The notes under the pieces were generated by a model, which searched no databases, was not told where the DNA came from, and saw only the letters and a program-made list of their open reading frames with translations. A program made the position numbers and the translations under genes. A stretch of 26,275 nt of DNA, from positions 1-26,275 of IMG/VR virus record IMGVR_UViG_3300008120_000313, one strand, 5' to 3'. Source of the stretch: a virus. Positions within the stretch are counted from its first letter, which is position 1. The number at the start of each line of letters is the position of its first letter. Shown one piece after another: positions 1-6,246 of the stretch.

Positions 1-137
1 TTGAGCTTGTGGTTCCTCAGCTCATTGCACTGCTTGCACAGTGTTGTCCCACCATTGAAGTTGTGGTAGACACCAGTGCCCGCCCATACCCACTCCCTGC
101 ACCATTCGCAGTGAGTATTGTGATGATTGTATAACAT
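1..137 (-). CDS. Small CxxC-CxxC zinc-ribbon protein, 3' end beyond the window
   Basis: This partial reading frame of 45 codons starts at an ATG at 137-135 and runs off the left edge. The visible peptide has CEWC near residue 10 and CKQC near residue 34, a spacing typical of a zinc ribbon or an HNH-like zinc knuckle. The residues after the second pair (NELRNHK) resemble the start of an HNH-type or small phage zinc-finger protein, but too little is visible to decide. A very good ribosome site, AGGAGG, lies about 9 bases upstream of the ATG. A terminator separates it from the next gene upstream. Function is unknown; the zinc site is inferred from the cysteine spacing. Confidence 0.65.
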   Translation of the reverse strand, partial: MLYNHHNTHCEWCREWVWAGTGVYHNFNGGTTLCKQCNELRNHKL

Positions 138-183
138 AATTAGGCCCCTCCTAGAGCCTTGACTAAAGGTCTTTCCTCTAGTC

Positions 184-221
184 ATAAAAAAGAAACCCCC
201 AGGGACCGAAGTCCCCAGGGG
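184..221 (-). terminator. Rho-independent terminator, minus strand
   Basis: Read on the minus strand, bases 221-196 form an 11-bp stem (two G-T pairs) closed by the very stable C(UUCG)G tetraloop. A T-rich tract follows at 195-184. It lies between the stop of the 267-569 gene and the start of the 1-137 gene, so it ends the upstream transcript. Confidence 0.9.
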
Positions 222-266
222 AATCTTTACAGCTGGTTGAAATGGGTAGGCCTTTACCCTATTCAA

Positions 267-569
267 CTAGTAGACGATGACCGTGTAGGTCTTGGTCTGG
301 ATGCCGTCCACGTACTTGACGTTGACGGTGTCCTTCAGCTTGGAGTTGGGGGTGTTCTCAACGAACTCCTGTGCCTCCTCCTTGGTGTTGAAGTGCTCGA
401 CACTCCTGTAGTTCTTGACTACTGGAGCTGGAGCCTTCTTGACAACCTTGGCAGCAGGTGCCTTGGTTGAAGCTTCCGGAACGAAGCTGTTGTTCTGCGT
501 GAAGCAGAGCTTGACTTCGTTAACCGTTGAGTGGCTCTTATTGCAAGAGCCGCAGGTGATTGTTGCCAT
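267..569 (-). CDS. Small zinc-knuckle protein of actinophage type (100 aa)
   Basis: The start at 569 is preferred to the longer frame beginning at 620, because AGGAGG sits 5 bases upstream of it and the extra 17 residues look like untranslated leader. The N terminus has C-x2-C-x3-H followed about 9 residues later by another Cys (CGSCNKSH...KLC). Such short zinc knuckles occur in many actinophage proteins. A Lys/Ala/Pro-rich linker (about residues 37-52) leads to a C-terminal domain of about 48 residues rich in beta-type residues and ending in TYTVIVY. Role unknown; nucleic-acid or protein binding is plausible. Composition and ribosome site match the early block. Confidence 0.8.
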   Translation of the reverse strand: MATITCGSCNKSHSTVNEVKLCFTQNNSFVPEASTKAPAAKVVKKAPAPVVKNYRSVEHFNTKEEAQEFVENTPNSKLKDTVNVKYVDGIQTKTYTVIVY

Positions 570-655
570 GATGTCCTCCTGGAAATCATGTTGGTGATGA
601 TACTTATGCGGGATCATCATTGCCGCTTGCAGTCAAAGGCCTGACTGACTGGTCA

Positions 656-723
656 TGTGTTTTACAACCTCATGACAAACGGTTGGTTCATGGACATTTA
701 ACGTCGATCCAATCGGACGGATT
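656..723 (-). repeat. Intergenic repeat, copy A (putative promoter/operator element)
   Basis: This 68-bp element matches bases 1140-1207 at about 60 of 68 positions without gaps. It fills the gap between the stop of the 726-1103 gene and the leader of the 267-569 gene. On the minus strand it contains a small bulged hairpin (GTC[C]GAT-TGG-ATCGAC) and an AACCGTT...GGTTGTAAA core. Its position before minus-strand genes suggests a shared regulatory or promoter element, though no well-spaced sigma-70 promoter was recognised in it. Confidence 0.75.
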
Positions 724-725
724 AC

Positions 726-1103
726 TTATTTACTCATTTGTTTAAGAGTTTTAATTTCTTTTCTCTGAATTGCAATCTTTGATATCACATAAATGATTAC
801 AACTGATGCAATCCAAAAATAAACAACCGCACGCTGTGAATGAGGATCATTTATGTATTGACTGTTTGCGTCATAATAAGAGCACTCCATATCGCCATAT
901 GGAACTCCATTTGAGCCACAAGATTCAATCCAAACTTCGCCCAAAGATGGATCATAAGTTGGATTTTTAATCATCTTGACTTGAGGAAATATATCCCATG
1001 GAGTAAAGCTGATTATCAGATTTATCCAAAGAATAATGAAAAAGCCGATAAAAGCATTGGCTGCAGCTGACTCAGTCAACTGTTCTGGTATTTTTAGTTT
1101 CAT
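726..1103 (-). CDS. Two-span membrane protein of unknown function (125 aa)
   Basis: The protein has a hydrophobic segment near residues 16-34 and a second near 93-112, each beside charged residues. The loop of about 55 residues between them is polar, with two cysteines (ESCGS and MECSY) that could form a disulfide if it lies outside the cell. The C-terminal tail is Lys-rich. A GGGAG ribosome site lies upstream of the ATG. Its composition is noticeably richer in A+T than its neighbours, and it is flanked on both sides by copies of the 68-bp repeat, so it may be a separately acquired cassette. Function not recognised; a superinfection or envelope role is only a guess. Confidence 0.75.
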   Translation of the reverse strand: MKLKIPEQLTESAAANAFIGFFIILWINLIISFTPWDIFPQVKMIKNPTYDPSLGEVWIESCGSNGVPYGDMECSYYDANSQYINDPHSQRAVVYFWIASVVIIYVISKIAIQRKEIKTLKQMSK

Positions 1104-1139
1104 TATTATTCTCCCAATAATAGTGATTGATAGTGACCC

Positions 1140-1207
1140 TGTGTTTTACAACCTCGGGGTCAACGGTTGGTTTATGGACAGTTAACGTCGATCCAATCAG
1201 ACGGATT
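1140..1207 (-). repeat. Intergenic repeat, copy B (putative promoter/operator element)
   Basis: Second clear copy of the 68-bp element, filling the space between the stop of the LysM gene and the start of the 726-1103 gene. The hairpin is kept although the bulged base differs from copy A (T instead of C). The AACCGTT...GGTTGTAAA core is conserved. A much weaker relative of its outer half lies near 1570-1605, after the 1606-2181 gene. Confidence 0.75.
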
Positions 1208-1214
1208 GAATTAG

Positions 1215-1484
1215 TTACTTACCTTGTGGGAAGTAAACCATCTGCCCATGCTGAACCATTGCTGATCCACCATTAAGCTTGATGACTGCATCTACCCTGT
1301 CTTGCTTGTCATAACCGCCTGTGCAGTTGGCCTCTTCGACCAATGTCCAGTAGGTATCACCAGAGTGTGCTACGACACTATCCGTAACACAGCTAACTGC
1401 TGGTGGGTTAATGAGTTGGTTGACCCGCACAGCAAACACTGCTGCTACGGCAACCACCATGATGGCAATAGCTGCCTTCTTCAT
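1215..1484 (-). CDS. Membrane-anchored LysM protein (89 aa)
   Basis: An N-terminal signal anchor (MKKAAIAIMVVAVAAVFAV, residues 1-19) is followed by a short spacer and a LysM-like domain: HSGDTYW near residue 40, then KLNGGSAMV and GQMVYFP at the end. LysM binds N-acetylglucosamine-containing cell wall, so the product probably sits on the outer face of the host membrane against peptidoglycan. Two cysteines (SCVTD, ANCTG) could pair. The start at 1484 has AAGGAG 5 bases upstream, but an in-frame ATG at 1523 has an even stronger AAGGAGGGG site and would add 13 residues. The in-frame CGG at 1427-1425 is read as a normal triplet here, unlike in the late block. Confidence 0.75.
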   Translation of the reverse strand: MKKAAIAIMVVAVAAVFAVRVNQLINPPAVSCVTDSVVAHSGDTYWTLVEEANCTGGYDKQDRVDAVIKLNGGSAMVQHGQMVYFPQGK

Positions 1485-1519
1485 GGTTGCTCCTTTCTTG
1501 TTGTTGGTTTGTATTGCAT
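1481..1519 (-). CDS. Possible 12-codon leader peptide overlapping the LysM start
   Basis: A tiny frame starts at the ATG at 1519-1517, just 4 bases after the in-frame upstream ATG. Its TGA stop overlaps the LysM ATG as ATGA, an arrangement typical of translational coupling. The AAGGAGGGG ribosome site fits the 1523 ATG better (7-base spacing) than this one (11 bases). It may therefore be incidental. Confidence 0.3.
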   Translation of the reverse strand: MQYKPTTRKEQP

Positions 1520-1605
1520 GCATAGCTAAGCCCCTCCTTAGGGTAATTTATTGTTGTTGGTAGAATGGGCAGTTTAACGACGTACCCAGGTCGCAGGGTA
1601 GTTAA

Positions 1606-2181
1606 TTAGCTAGCTATCCTGTACACACACTTGGTAATGTTGATACCATTGTGCTCTAGGATCCACTGACGTGAATAATCAGGAATGCGTGCACCTTGCA
1701 TCATTTCCCTATATTGCCATGATCCTAGCTTTGTCATGGTAGTTACCTGTATTTCACCACGATTTCCTGAAACATAATCTAACCAGATTACTGTTCCATT
1801 TTCCTTGGCGAATACGTAGTATGCACCGTTACCAAACAGCACACGATTAGCTACAGCAGCCTCTACCAATTGAGCAATGAAATAGTCCATTGAACTACCA
1901 GTATGTGTAGCTACATGGCTCTGTGTATCTGCCTGACGCAAGAAGTCAAGTAGACTAGATGCCACCCTGTAATCAGTATGCATGGTACCCTCATAGTGAG
2001 GCACCTCTTGTACTGTGTTGCTGATGGTATCAATTACTAGCTTCTTGCCATATTCATTGATGTACCATAGGGCACCATTACCGTAGTAATAACGTCCCTC
2101 TGATGCAGCGGAGATTACCCGCATGAATAGGTCATGTGCTGTATCTGACAGCACAGGTTTGTTGGTTGTGTAAGTAGCCAA
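1606..2181 (-). CDS. Hypothetical protein with an internally duplicated domain (191 aa)
   Basis: The start is a TTG with AAGGAGG 7 bases upstream; no suitable ATG is near. The protein contains two related halves 83 residues apart. Residues 13-60 include RYYYGNGALWYIN, and residues 97-146 include RVLFGNGAYYVFA. Both have a helical lead-in, then GNGA and a hydrophobic beta stretch, then a D-x-I/V-S-x-N turn. The C-terminal 45 residues are unique. Function not recognised. The in-frame CGG at 2121-2119 (Arg21) must be read as an ordinary triplet, because a +1 shift there would meet TAA immediately. It is the first gene of the minus-strand early block. Confidence 0.75.
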   Translation of the reverse strand: MATYTTNKPVLSDTAHDLFMRVISAASEGRYYYGNGALWYINEYGKKLVIDTISNTVQEVPHYEGTMHTDYRVASSLLDFLRQADTQSHVATHTGSSMDYFIAQLVEAAVANRVLFGNGAYYVFAKENGTVIWLDYVSGNRGEIQVTTMTKLGSWQYREMMQGARIPDYSRQWILEHNGINITKCVYRIAS

Positions 2182-2232
2182 GTATGGCCCTCCTTAGTAC
2201 ACACTATTAAGGCTTGTGTGTCTCCTAGCATT

Positions 2233-2275
2233 GGGATTTATAACCATGATGCCAACGGTTAGTCCTTGTTATAAA
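2233..2275. promoter_or_regulatory. Degenerate repeat copy C with a TTTATAAC/GTTATAAA inverted repeat
   Basis: Upstream of the 1606-2181 gene, bases 2233-2265 keep the AACCGTT...GGTTATAAA core seen in repeat copies A and B (minus-strand sense). The same stretch contains TTTATAAC near 2238 and its inverse GTTATAAA near 2268. Position and symmetry suggest an operator or promoter region; which protein binds is unknown. Confidence 0.45.
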
Positions 2276-2288
2276 ACAGAGGGACAAC

Positions 2289-2309
2289 CAGGGGGTATAC
2301 CCCAGGGGG
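2289..2309. repeat. GC-rich palindrome in the divergent region
   Basis: GGGGTATACCCC (2292-2303) is a perfect 12-bp palindrome, flanked by direct CCAGGGGG/CCCAGGGGG copies. It stands out in A+T-rich surroundings between divergent genes. It could be an operator or the stem of an RNA hairpin on either strand. Confidence 0.5.
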
Positions 2310-2461
2310 CTACTTAAAGCTTTTTGACGGCAATAAGTATCCCATAGTACCCACTCACAAATTTCCTTATTTTTTATAACCTTTAAATTTTATATAACTT
2401 TATAGAACTCCGTTTGGTCTCAAAAATTTTTCCCCAAAAAAATCCCTATTAGGAGTTGCGT
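2310..2461. other. Intergenic boundary region without a recognised gene
   Basis: This stretch marks the change from the G+C-richer early block to the A+T-rich remainder. It has a TTGACG at 2324-2329 but no well-placed -10 box, and several A/T runs near 2370-2410. I see no RNA gene and no ORF with a ribosome site. Confidence 0.5.
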
Positions 2462-2503
2462 ATGGCTACATCACCTGCTAGGGTGATTCCCGCAAGACAA
2501 TAA
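2462..2503 (+). CDS. Possible 13-residue leader peptide
   Basis: The frame MATSPARVIPARQ has AGGAG 6 bases upstream of its ATG. Within it, ATCACC (2470-2475) and GGTGAT (2482-2487) form a 6-bp hairpin. A second small ORF with its own ribosome site follows 25 bases later. The layout resembles an attenuator leader, but no regulated amino-acid codon run is visible. Confidence 0.3.
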   Translation: MATSPARVIPARQ

Positions 2504-2528
2504 CCCTACAAATCAAGGAGAAACCACA

Positions 2529-2615
2529 ATGTCAAATACCAACTACTCATATGTTATCTCTGAAGAGGTTCTCATGAATCTAGAGACTAAGATATTTTAT
2601 TATTATTTATTTTAA
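2529..2615 (+). CDS. Small ORF or truncated gene remnant (28 aa)
   Basis: The frame begins MSNTNYSYVISEEVL and has a good AAGGAG ribosome site 8 bases upstream. It runs into an A+T-rich TAT/TTA-rich stretch and stops. The first 20 residues look like the start of an ordinary soluble protein, and the last eight (IFYYYLF) look like read-through into noncoding sequence. It may be the 5' remnant of a gene cut at the composition boundary, or a real micropeptide. Confidence 0.35.
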   Translation: MSNTNYSYVISEEVLMNLETKIFYYYLF

Positions 2616-2662
2616 TACTTATCACAATCACGCCTACAAAACAAGAAAGTATGTAAAACAAT

Positions 2663-3205
2663 ATGACAATGCCTAAAAACTTTGTGTTAGGTTCAGATAA
2701 ACTTTTTGATACAAAAGCACCATGGAAGCTAGATGATAGTCTTCTAGGTCAACTACGTACAGATCACCATATAGCTACCTTTACACAACTAGATGATAAC
2801 TTTGTCAAAGAAGGAGAAAGAATCCATCGCGGCATTCGTTCTATCTTAAAGAATAATACTTTTGATCATAAAGTATTTATAGGATATGAACAAGAGTGTA
2901 TGTTTGCGCCATCGCTATACTTACAATACGGTATAGAGTTTGACACTGTGTTTATGGTGAACAATCCTCATCCACAACAAGTGTTTGAGCCACTCATGGC
3001 TTTCAGTATGGTATACAATATTTACACTAAGCCACAGTTATCAAACAGAGTTATCCCATGGGCGGAATGTAACCAATACATTAAAACATTTCAGCCGGCG
3101 CACATGTCAACAAGAGTATCTTTAGAGATCTCAGGACTATTGATGTATGACAGATACCATGTAGATTACTTCAGTGATAACAAATCAATAATGACACAAA
3201 TCTAA
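2663..3205 (+). CDS. Hypothetical protein (180 aa)
   Basis: The protein looks like a soluble, mixed alpha/beta globular protein with many aromatic residues and no membrane segment or recognised motif. The start at 2663 has only a weak purine-rich upstream stretch (AAGAAAG, over 10 bases away), and the ATG two codons later is possible. It is the only plus-strand gene in this part and converges on the minus-strand 3202-3495 gene, with stop codons overlapping by a few bases. Function not recognised. Confidence 0.7.
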   Translation: MTMPKNFVLGSDKLFDTKAPWKLDDSLLGQLRTDHHIATFTQLDDNFVKEGERIHRGIRSILKNNTFDHKVFIGYEQECMFAPSLYLQYGIEFDTVFMVNNPHPQQVFEPLMAFSMVYNIYTKPQLSNRVIPWAECNQYIKTFQPAHMSTRVSLEISGLLMYDRYHVDYFSDNKSIMTQI

Positions 3206-3495
3206 AACCCAAAATCATCCTTAGTAAAAGTAAGGATATTTGGGGAACTAGGATCAAGTGAGCGGACCACCTCTTCAACATCTTGAGAGGTGAGTTCGCT
3301 TATATCCTGAACCATGGCCCACTGATCAGTGTTAAAAACAGCCATAGTATAATTCTCATCATCTTCAGTGTGAATACAGATAATGATATTCTCACTACTC
3401 ATAGGATCAGTCTCATCAAACTCAAACAGGTTAGACATCCCAGACCTGTTCACCTTATCAATAAACTTATTAATCAGTCTGAAGAAAAAATCCAT
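3202..3495 (-). CDS. Small acidic hypothetical protein (97 aa)
   Basis: The N terminus (MDFFFRLINKFIDKV) is amphipathic or hydrophobic, and the remainder is strongly acidic with beta-type segments (NIIICIH, NILTFTKDDF). AGGAG lies 9 bases upstream of the ATG. The gene follows a bidirectional terminator, so it probably has its own promoter in the short gap, although I could not define one. Function not recognised. Confidence 0.7.
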   Translation of the reverse strand: MDFFFRLINKFIDKVNRSGMSNLFEFDETDPMSSENIIICIHTEDDENYTMAVFNTDQWAMVQDISELTSQDVEEVVRSLDPSSPNILTFTKDDFGF

Positions 3496-3532
3496 TAAAG
3501 TTCTCTCCTACTTTAAATTAAAAAAAATAATT

Positions 3533-3561
3533 CGTCCGAAAATTTTGCGGGCGGCTTTTTT
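3533..3561. terminator. Bidirectional rho-independent terminator
   Basis: CGTCCG (3533-3538) pairs with CGGGCG (3548-3553) around an A/T-rich loop. A run of six T follows on the plus side (3556-3561), and on the minus side an A-rich stretch gives a U tract. It separates the 3602-3892 and 3202-3495 genes. Confidence 0.75.
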
Positions 3562-3601
3562 CCAATAGTAATTCTAAAAGATCACTTACGTTTGTTGAGA
3601 A

Positions 3602-3892
3602 CTAAAAATCTTCCTGATTCTGTCTTCTATCTTCTAAATACTCTAGAAGTTCCTCAACTGTGTCAAGCAGGGAGATGAGTCTGCGCTCTAACTTAATTGT
3701 ATCAAAAGCTGGCTTATTCTTTTTTTCTTGAAGCTTTTCTCTTAAAGAAGGGGATGGATTGAGTTCCATAAACTCTTCAAAGGCATCCCAATCAAAACTA
3801 GGCTTATTAATCTTTGGTTCTGATTGATATTTTGAATTAGAAAAATCTTTAAATAAAAAATAAAGATTGTCTTTGTTGTCTTCGTTATTCAT
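3602..3892 (-). CDS. Hypothetical acidic helical protein (96 aa)
   Basis: The protein is highly charged and has no cysteine or membrane segment. The C-terminal third (about residues 66-92, LERRLISLLDTVEELLEYL) has heptad-like leucine spacing and is probably a coiled coil. The ATG at 3892 overlaps the end of the zinc-ribbon gene 3885-4043 by 8 bases, which implies co-translation. Function not recognised. Confidence 0.7.
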   Translation of the reverse strand: MNNEDNKDNLYFLFKDFSNSKYQSEPKINKPSFDWDAFEEFMELNPSPSLREKLQEKKNKPAFDTIKLERRLISLLDTVEELLEYLEDRRQNQEDF

Positions 3893-4043
3893 AAACTTCT
3901 TCTACCCACTTTTCTCCACACTCACGACATTCAATACCAAAACGTAGGCATTGGTCTGTTTTCTTTGTTAAATCATTTATAATCACATTCATTGGCACTG
4001 GGCACTCTGAACATGGAATTAGATTTAATTTACTGTTTAACAC
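3885..4043 (-). CDS. Short zinc-ribbon protein (52 aa, GTG start)
   Basis: A 52-residue frame starts at GTG 4043-4041 with AAGGA about 7 bases upstream. It ends at TAA 3887-3885, overlapping the start of the next gene by 8 bases. It has two CxxC pairs (CSEC at residues 11-14 and CREC at 39-42) in the order expected of a zinc ribbon, with WVEEVYE at the end. The overlap, the ribosome site and the filling of an otherwise empty 190-base gap support it. Such ribbons usually bind nucleic acid or a protein partner; the specific role is unknown. Confidence 0.7.
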   Translation of the reverse strand: MLNSKLNLIPCSECPVPMNVIINDLTKKTDQCLRFGIECRECGEKWVEEVYE

Positions 4044-4078
4044 TTTTTTTCCTTAACATAATCTATCTATATTATACA

Positions 4079-5234
4079 CTATACAACTGATCGTCTGCTT
4101 GCTCTTCTTGCTGCTTCTGCTGCTTTTGCAGCCGCTTCTGCCGCCTCGTTGGCTTTTATCTCATTTGTTAGCCCTAAAAGCCTTTCGTCAAATTGTTCTT
4201 GAGTTAATTCTGCTAAAGAAATATCATCTCTTACAAAAGTTGATACTACATGCCCCTCTGCATCTGTAACAAATTTCGTTGTGCCAGTATTTACTTTAAT
4301 CCCTCTTGCAGCTATTTTTTGTGCCACGTCTCTTTGCATTACAAGCTGCTCTTGAGGAGTAACGAATTGCAAGGACTCAGCGCCCCAACCACCAATTAAT
4401 ACTTCTCCTGGTTTTCCTGTAACTGGATCTCTTATCAGATCAACTGATTCTATTGCAGAAGAATCAAATGGCATATCTGGGAATTGAGCTTCAGTATATC
4501 CACCTGGAGCACCTGGGATAAGGACTTTATTATGTTCACTAACTAAAGGTACGGTTCCTAAATCTTTAGGAATTGGGTGTACGCCTGATGTTCCTAAAAG
4601 CCCGCGACTATTAAGGCCATAACTATCGCCTACAGTATAGGTCATTCTAGGATCATGCTTAAAATTTATAATAGCGCCTCCCATAAGTTCATCTATCTCA
4701 TGCTCAAAAGTAGCTTGTCTTGCACCGAGTTTCTGATCCATATAAAGAACCATGCTCCGACATATTGACACGAAAAGACCTATATTGTGAAGCTGTAGTT
4801 ATATCGTCGGAAGCTCTAATAAATCCATAATTACTGTTTCCTTGAAGATAAGTACTTTCTATTCTATCTCTAACAGCGTTATATCCGTTAAAACTGCTCT
4901 CGTCTGCTACCCCAGCTTCTTCTAAGAATTTTTTATTACCCAAATAGCCACTAGTGGTTGCTTTTCTGGAGCTAATTTCTCCAGATTCAACAATACTTAA
5001 TAGGTCAGACCCTCTTGTAGCCATTGAGATAGATCTTTTTGGCTTAGGTAGCACAGCTTCTATGACACCAGAACTTTGAGCAGCTCTTGGAGCAATTGAT
5101 TCAGATGCTCTTACAGCGGGGCGCGCAGAAGCTATTCTTCTTAGAGTTGCTGGGTTTATGGCAGATCTTTTGGTTTTACCCAAAGCAGAACCAGCATCAA
5201 CTGCTGCCTGCATAAATCTGCCAGAAAATTTCAT
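4079..5234 (-). CDS. ADP-ribosyltransferase-like protein joined by a +1 shift at a CGG codon (384 aa)
   Basis: Frame 1 runs from ATG 5234 and would stop at TGA 4706-4704 (176 aa). The +1 frame continues from the same place to 4079. Reading CGGT (4727-4724) as one Arg gives 170 + 214 = 384 residues with a smooth junction (GSETR|ARQATFEHEIDEL). Residues 1-70 are basic and Ala/Ser-rich. From about 75 the order of motifs resembles ADP-ribosyltransferases of the DUF3626/phage-toxin type: RDRIE, NYGFI (135-139), QYRSFRV, MTYTVGDS (197-204) and GYTEAQ (245-250). That family match is from memory and tentative. The tail (360-384) is an Ala/Glu then Arg-rich helix. There is no Shine-Dalgarno; a TACTAT box lies 6 bases before the ATG, so it may be leaderless. 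Alternative reading: a pseudogene split by an indel. Confidence 0.6.
4724..4727 (-). other. CGGT frameshift/quadruplet codon site in the ADP-ribosyltransferase-like gene
   Basis: On the minus strand the zero frame reads ACT CGG TGC and the continuing frame reads GCA AGA CAA. This is the only in-frame CGG in the gene. The last stop in the +1 frame is near 4806 and the first zero-frame stop is at 4704, so the shift must happen within about 100 bases that contain this codon. Confidence 0.7.
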
Positions 5235-5265
5235 ATAGCTATAGTAACCCTATAGTCATAATGTT

Positions 5266-6246
5266 CTAGTGAGAGATTGATTTGATCTTTTCTTTAATTG
5301 AGTTAAAGACTTCTTCGTTTTCTCTCAGCTGATTGATTGCGTTTTCTCTACCTTGTGAAAAGAGTTCGCCTTCATAATAAATCCAGGCACCTTTTTGTGT
5401 GAGAATGCCAGCTTCAAGCGCAACATCCAAAACACAACCATGTTCATCAATACCCTTGCCATAAAGAATAGAAAACTCTGTAACCTTCATAGGTGGAGCC
5501 ATCTTATTTTTTATAATCTTTACCTTAGACACGATACCTACGGAATTGCCAGCTTTGTCCTTGATATCTTCTCTCTTTCTAATATCAATACGGACAGATG
5601 CAGCATACTTAAGTGCCATACCACCTGGAGTAGTTTCAGGATTGCCGAACATTACACCAATCTTATTTCTAAGCTGGTTAATAAATACTAAAAGTGTCTT
5701 ATGCTGATTTGCTTGACCAACAAGCTTACGCATAGCTTTAGCCATCATTCTTGCCTGCAAGCCCATTTGTGCAGACTCCATATCTCCTTCTAATTCAGCT
5801 TTAGGAATTAGAGATGCAACAGAGTCAATAACAATAACTCCAAGCTCACCAGTAGCAACAAGCTTATCTACTATCTCAAGTGCTTGTTCGCCGTAATCTG
5901 GCTGTGTAAAAACAAGATCATTAACACGAACACCAACAGCATCCATATAAACTGGATCAAGGGCGTGTTCAGCATCAACATATGCACATGTGATACCCAT
6001 CTTTTGGGCCTGTGCAACAATTGATAGTGCAAGTGTAGATTTGCCAGATGATTCTGGTCCATAAATCTCTACAACTCTACCTCTTGGTAAACCGCCAATT
6101 CCAAGAATTCTATCTAGCGATAAAGCACCTGTTGGAACAGATGGCCATGGTTCAAAATCTTCTGAACCTAATTTCATTACAGAGCCTGCACCAAACTGTC
6201 TTTCAATTTGAGCAATGGCTAATTCTAATTGCTTTGAGTCACTCAT
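5266..6246 (-). CDS. recA: RecA recombinase
   Basis: This is a bacterial-type RecA: ATP-dependent strand exchange, homologous pairing and probably replication-linked recombination of phage DNA. Walker A is GPESSGKST (63-71), the catalytic-glutamate segment is DAEHALDP (91-98), Walker B is VIVIDSVA (137-144), loop L1 lies around 153-165, and the L2 region is FGNPETTPGG (200-209). At 326 residues it is shorter than most bacterial RecA (about 350) and lacks the long acidic C-terminal tail, which in bacteria restrains activity. There is no Shine-Dalgarno, but an extended -10 promoter ends 6 bases before the ATG, and the ATG overlaps the upstream gene's TGA (ATGA). Both leaderless and coupled translation are possible. 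The gene has no in-frame CGG. Confidence 0.97.
   Translation of the reverse strand: MSDSKQLELAIAQIERQFGAGSVMKLGSEDFEPWPSVPTGALSLDRILGIGGLPRGRVVEIYGPESSGKSTLALSIVAQAQKMGITCAYVDAEHALDPVYMDAVGVRVNDLVFTQPDYGEQALEIVDKLVATGELGVIVIDSVASLIPKAELEGDMESAQMGLQARMMAKAMRKLVGQANQHKTLLVFINQLRNKIGVMFGNPETTPGGMALKYAASVRIDIRKREDIKDKAGNSVGIVSKVKIIKNKMAPPMKVTEFSILYGKGIDEHGCVLDVALEAGILTQKGAWIYYEGELFSQGRENAINQLRENEEVFNSIKEKIKSISH

Noticed and set aside
2324-2345. TTGACG as a plus-strand promoter for the tiny ORFs
   Set aside because: No acceptable -10 box lies 16-18 bp downstream.
4704-4710. TTT TGA at the end of frame 1 of the ADP-ribosyltransferase-like gene, resembling the prfB +1 shift site
   Set aside because: It has no internal Shine-Dalgarno like prfB, and the other two split genes lack such a site. 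The CGG explanation covers all three.
4079-5234. Pseudogene or random indel explanation for the split genes
   Set aside because: Kept as an alternative, but random indels would not all leave the genome's only in-frame CGG codons exactly at the junctions.
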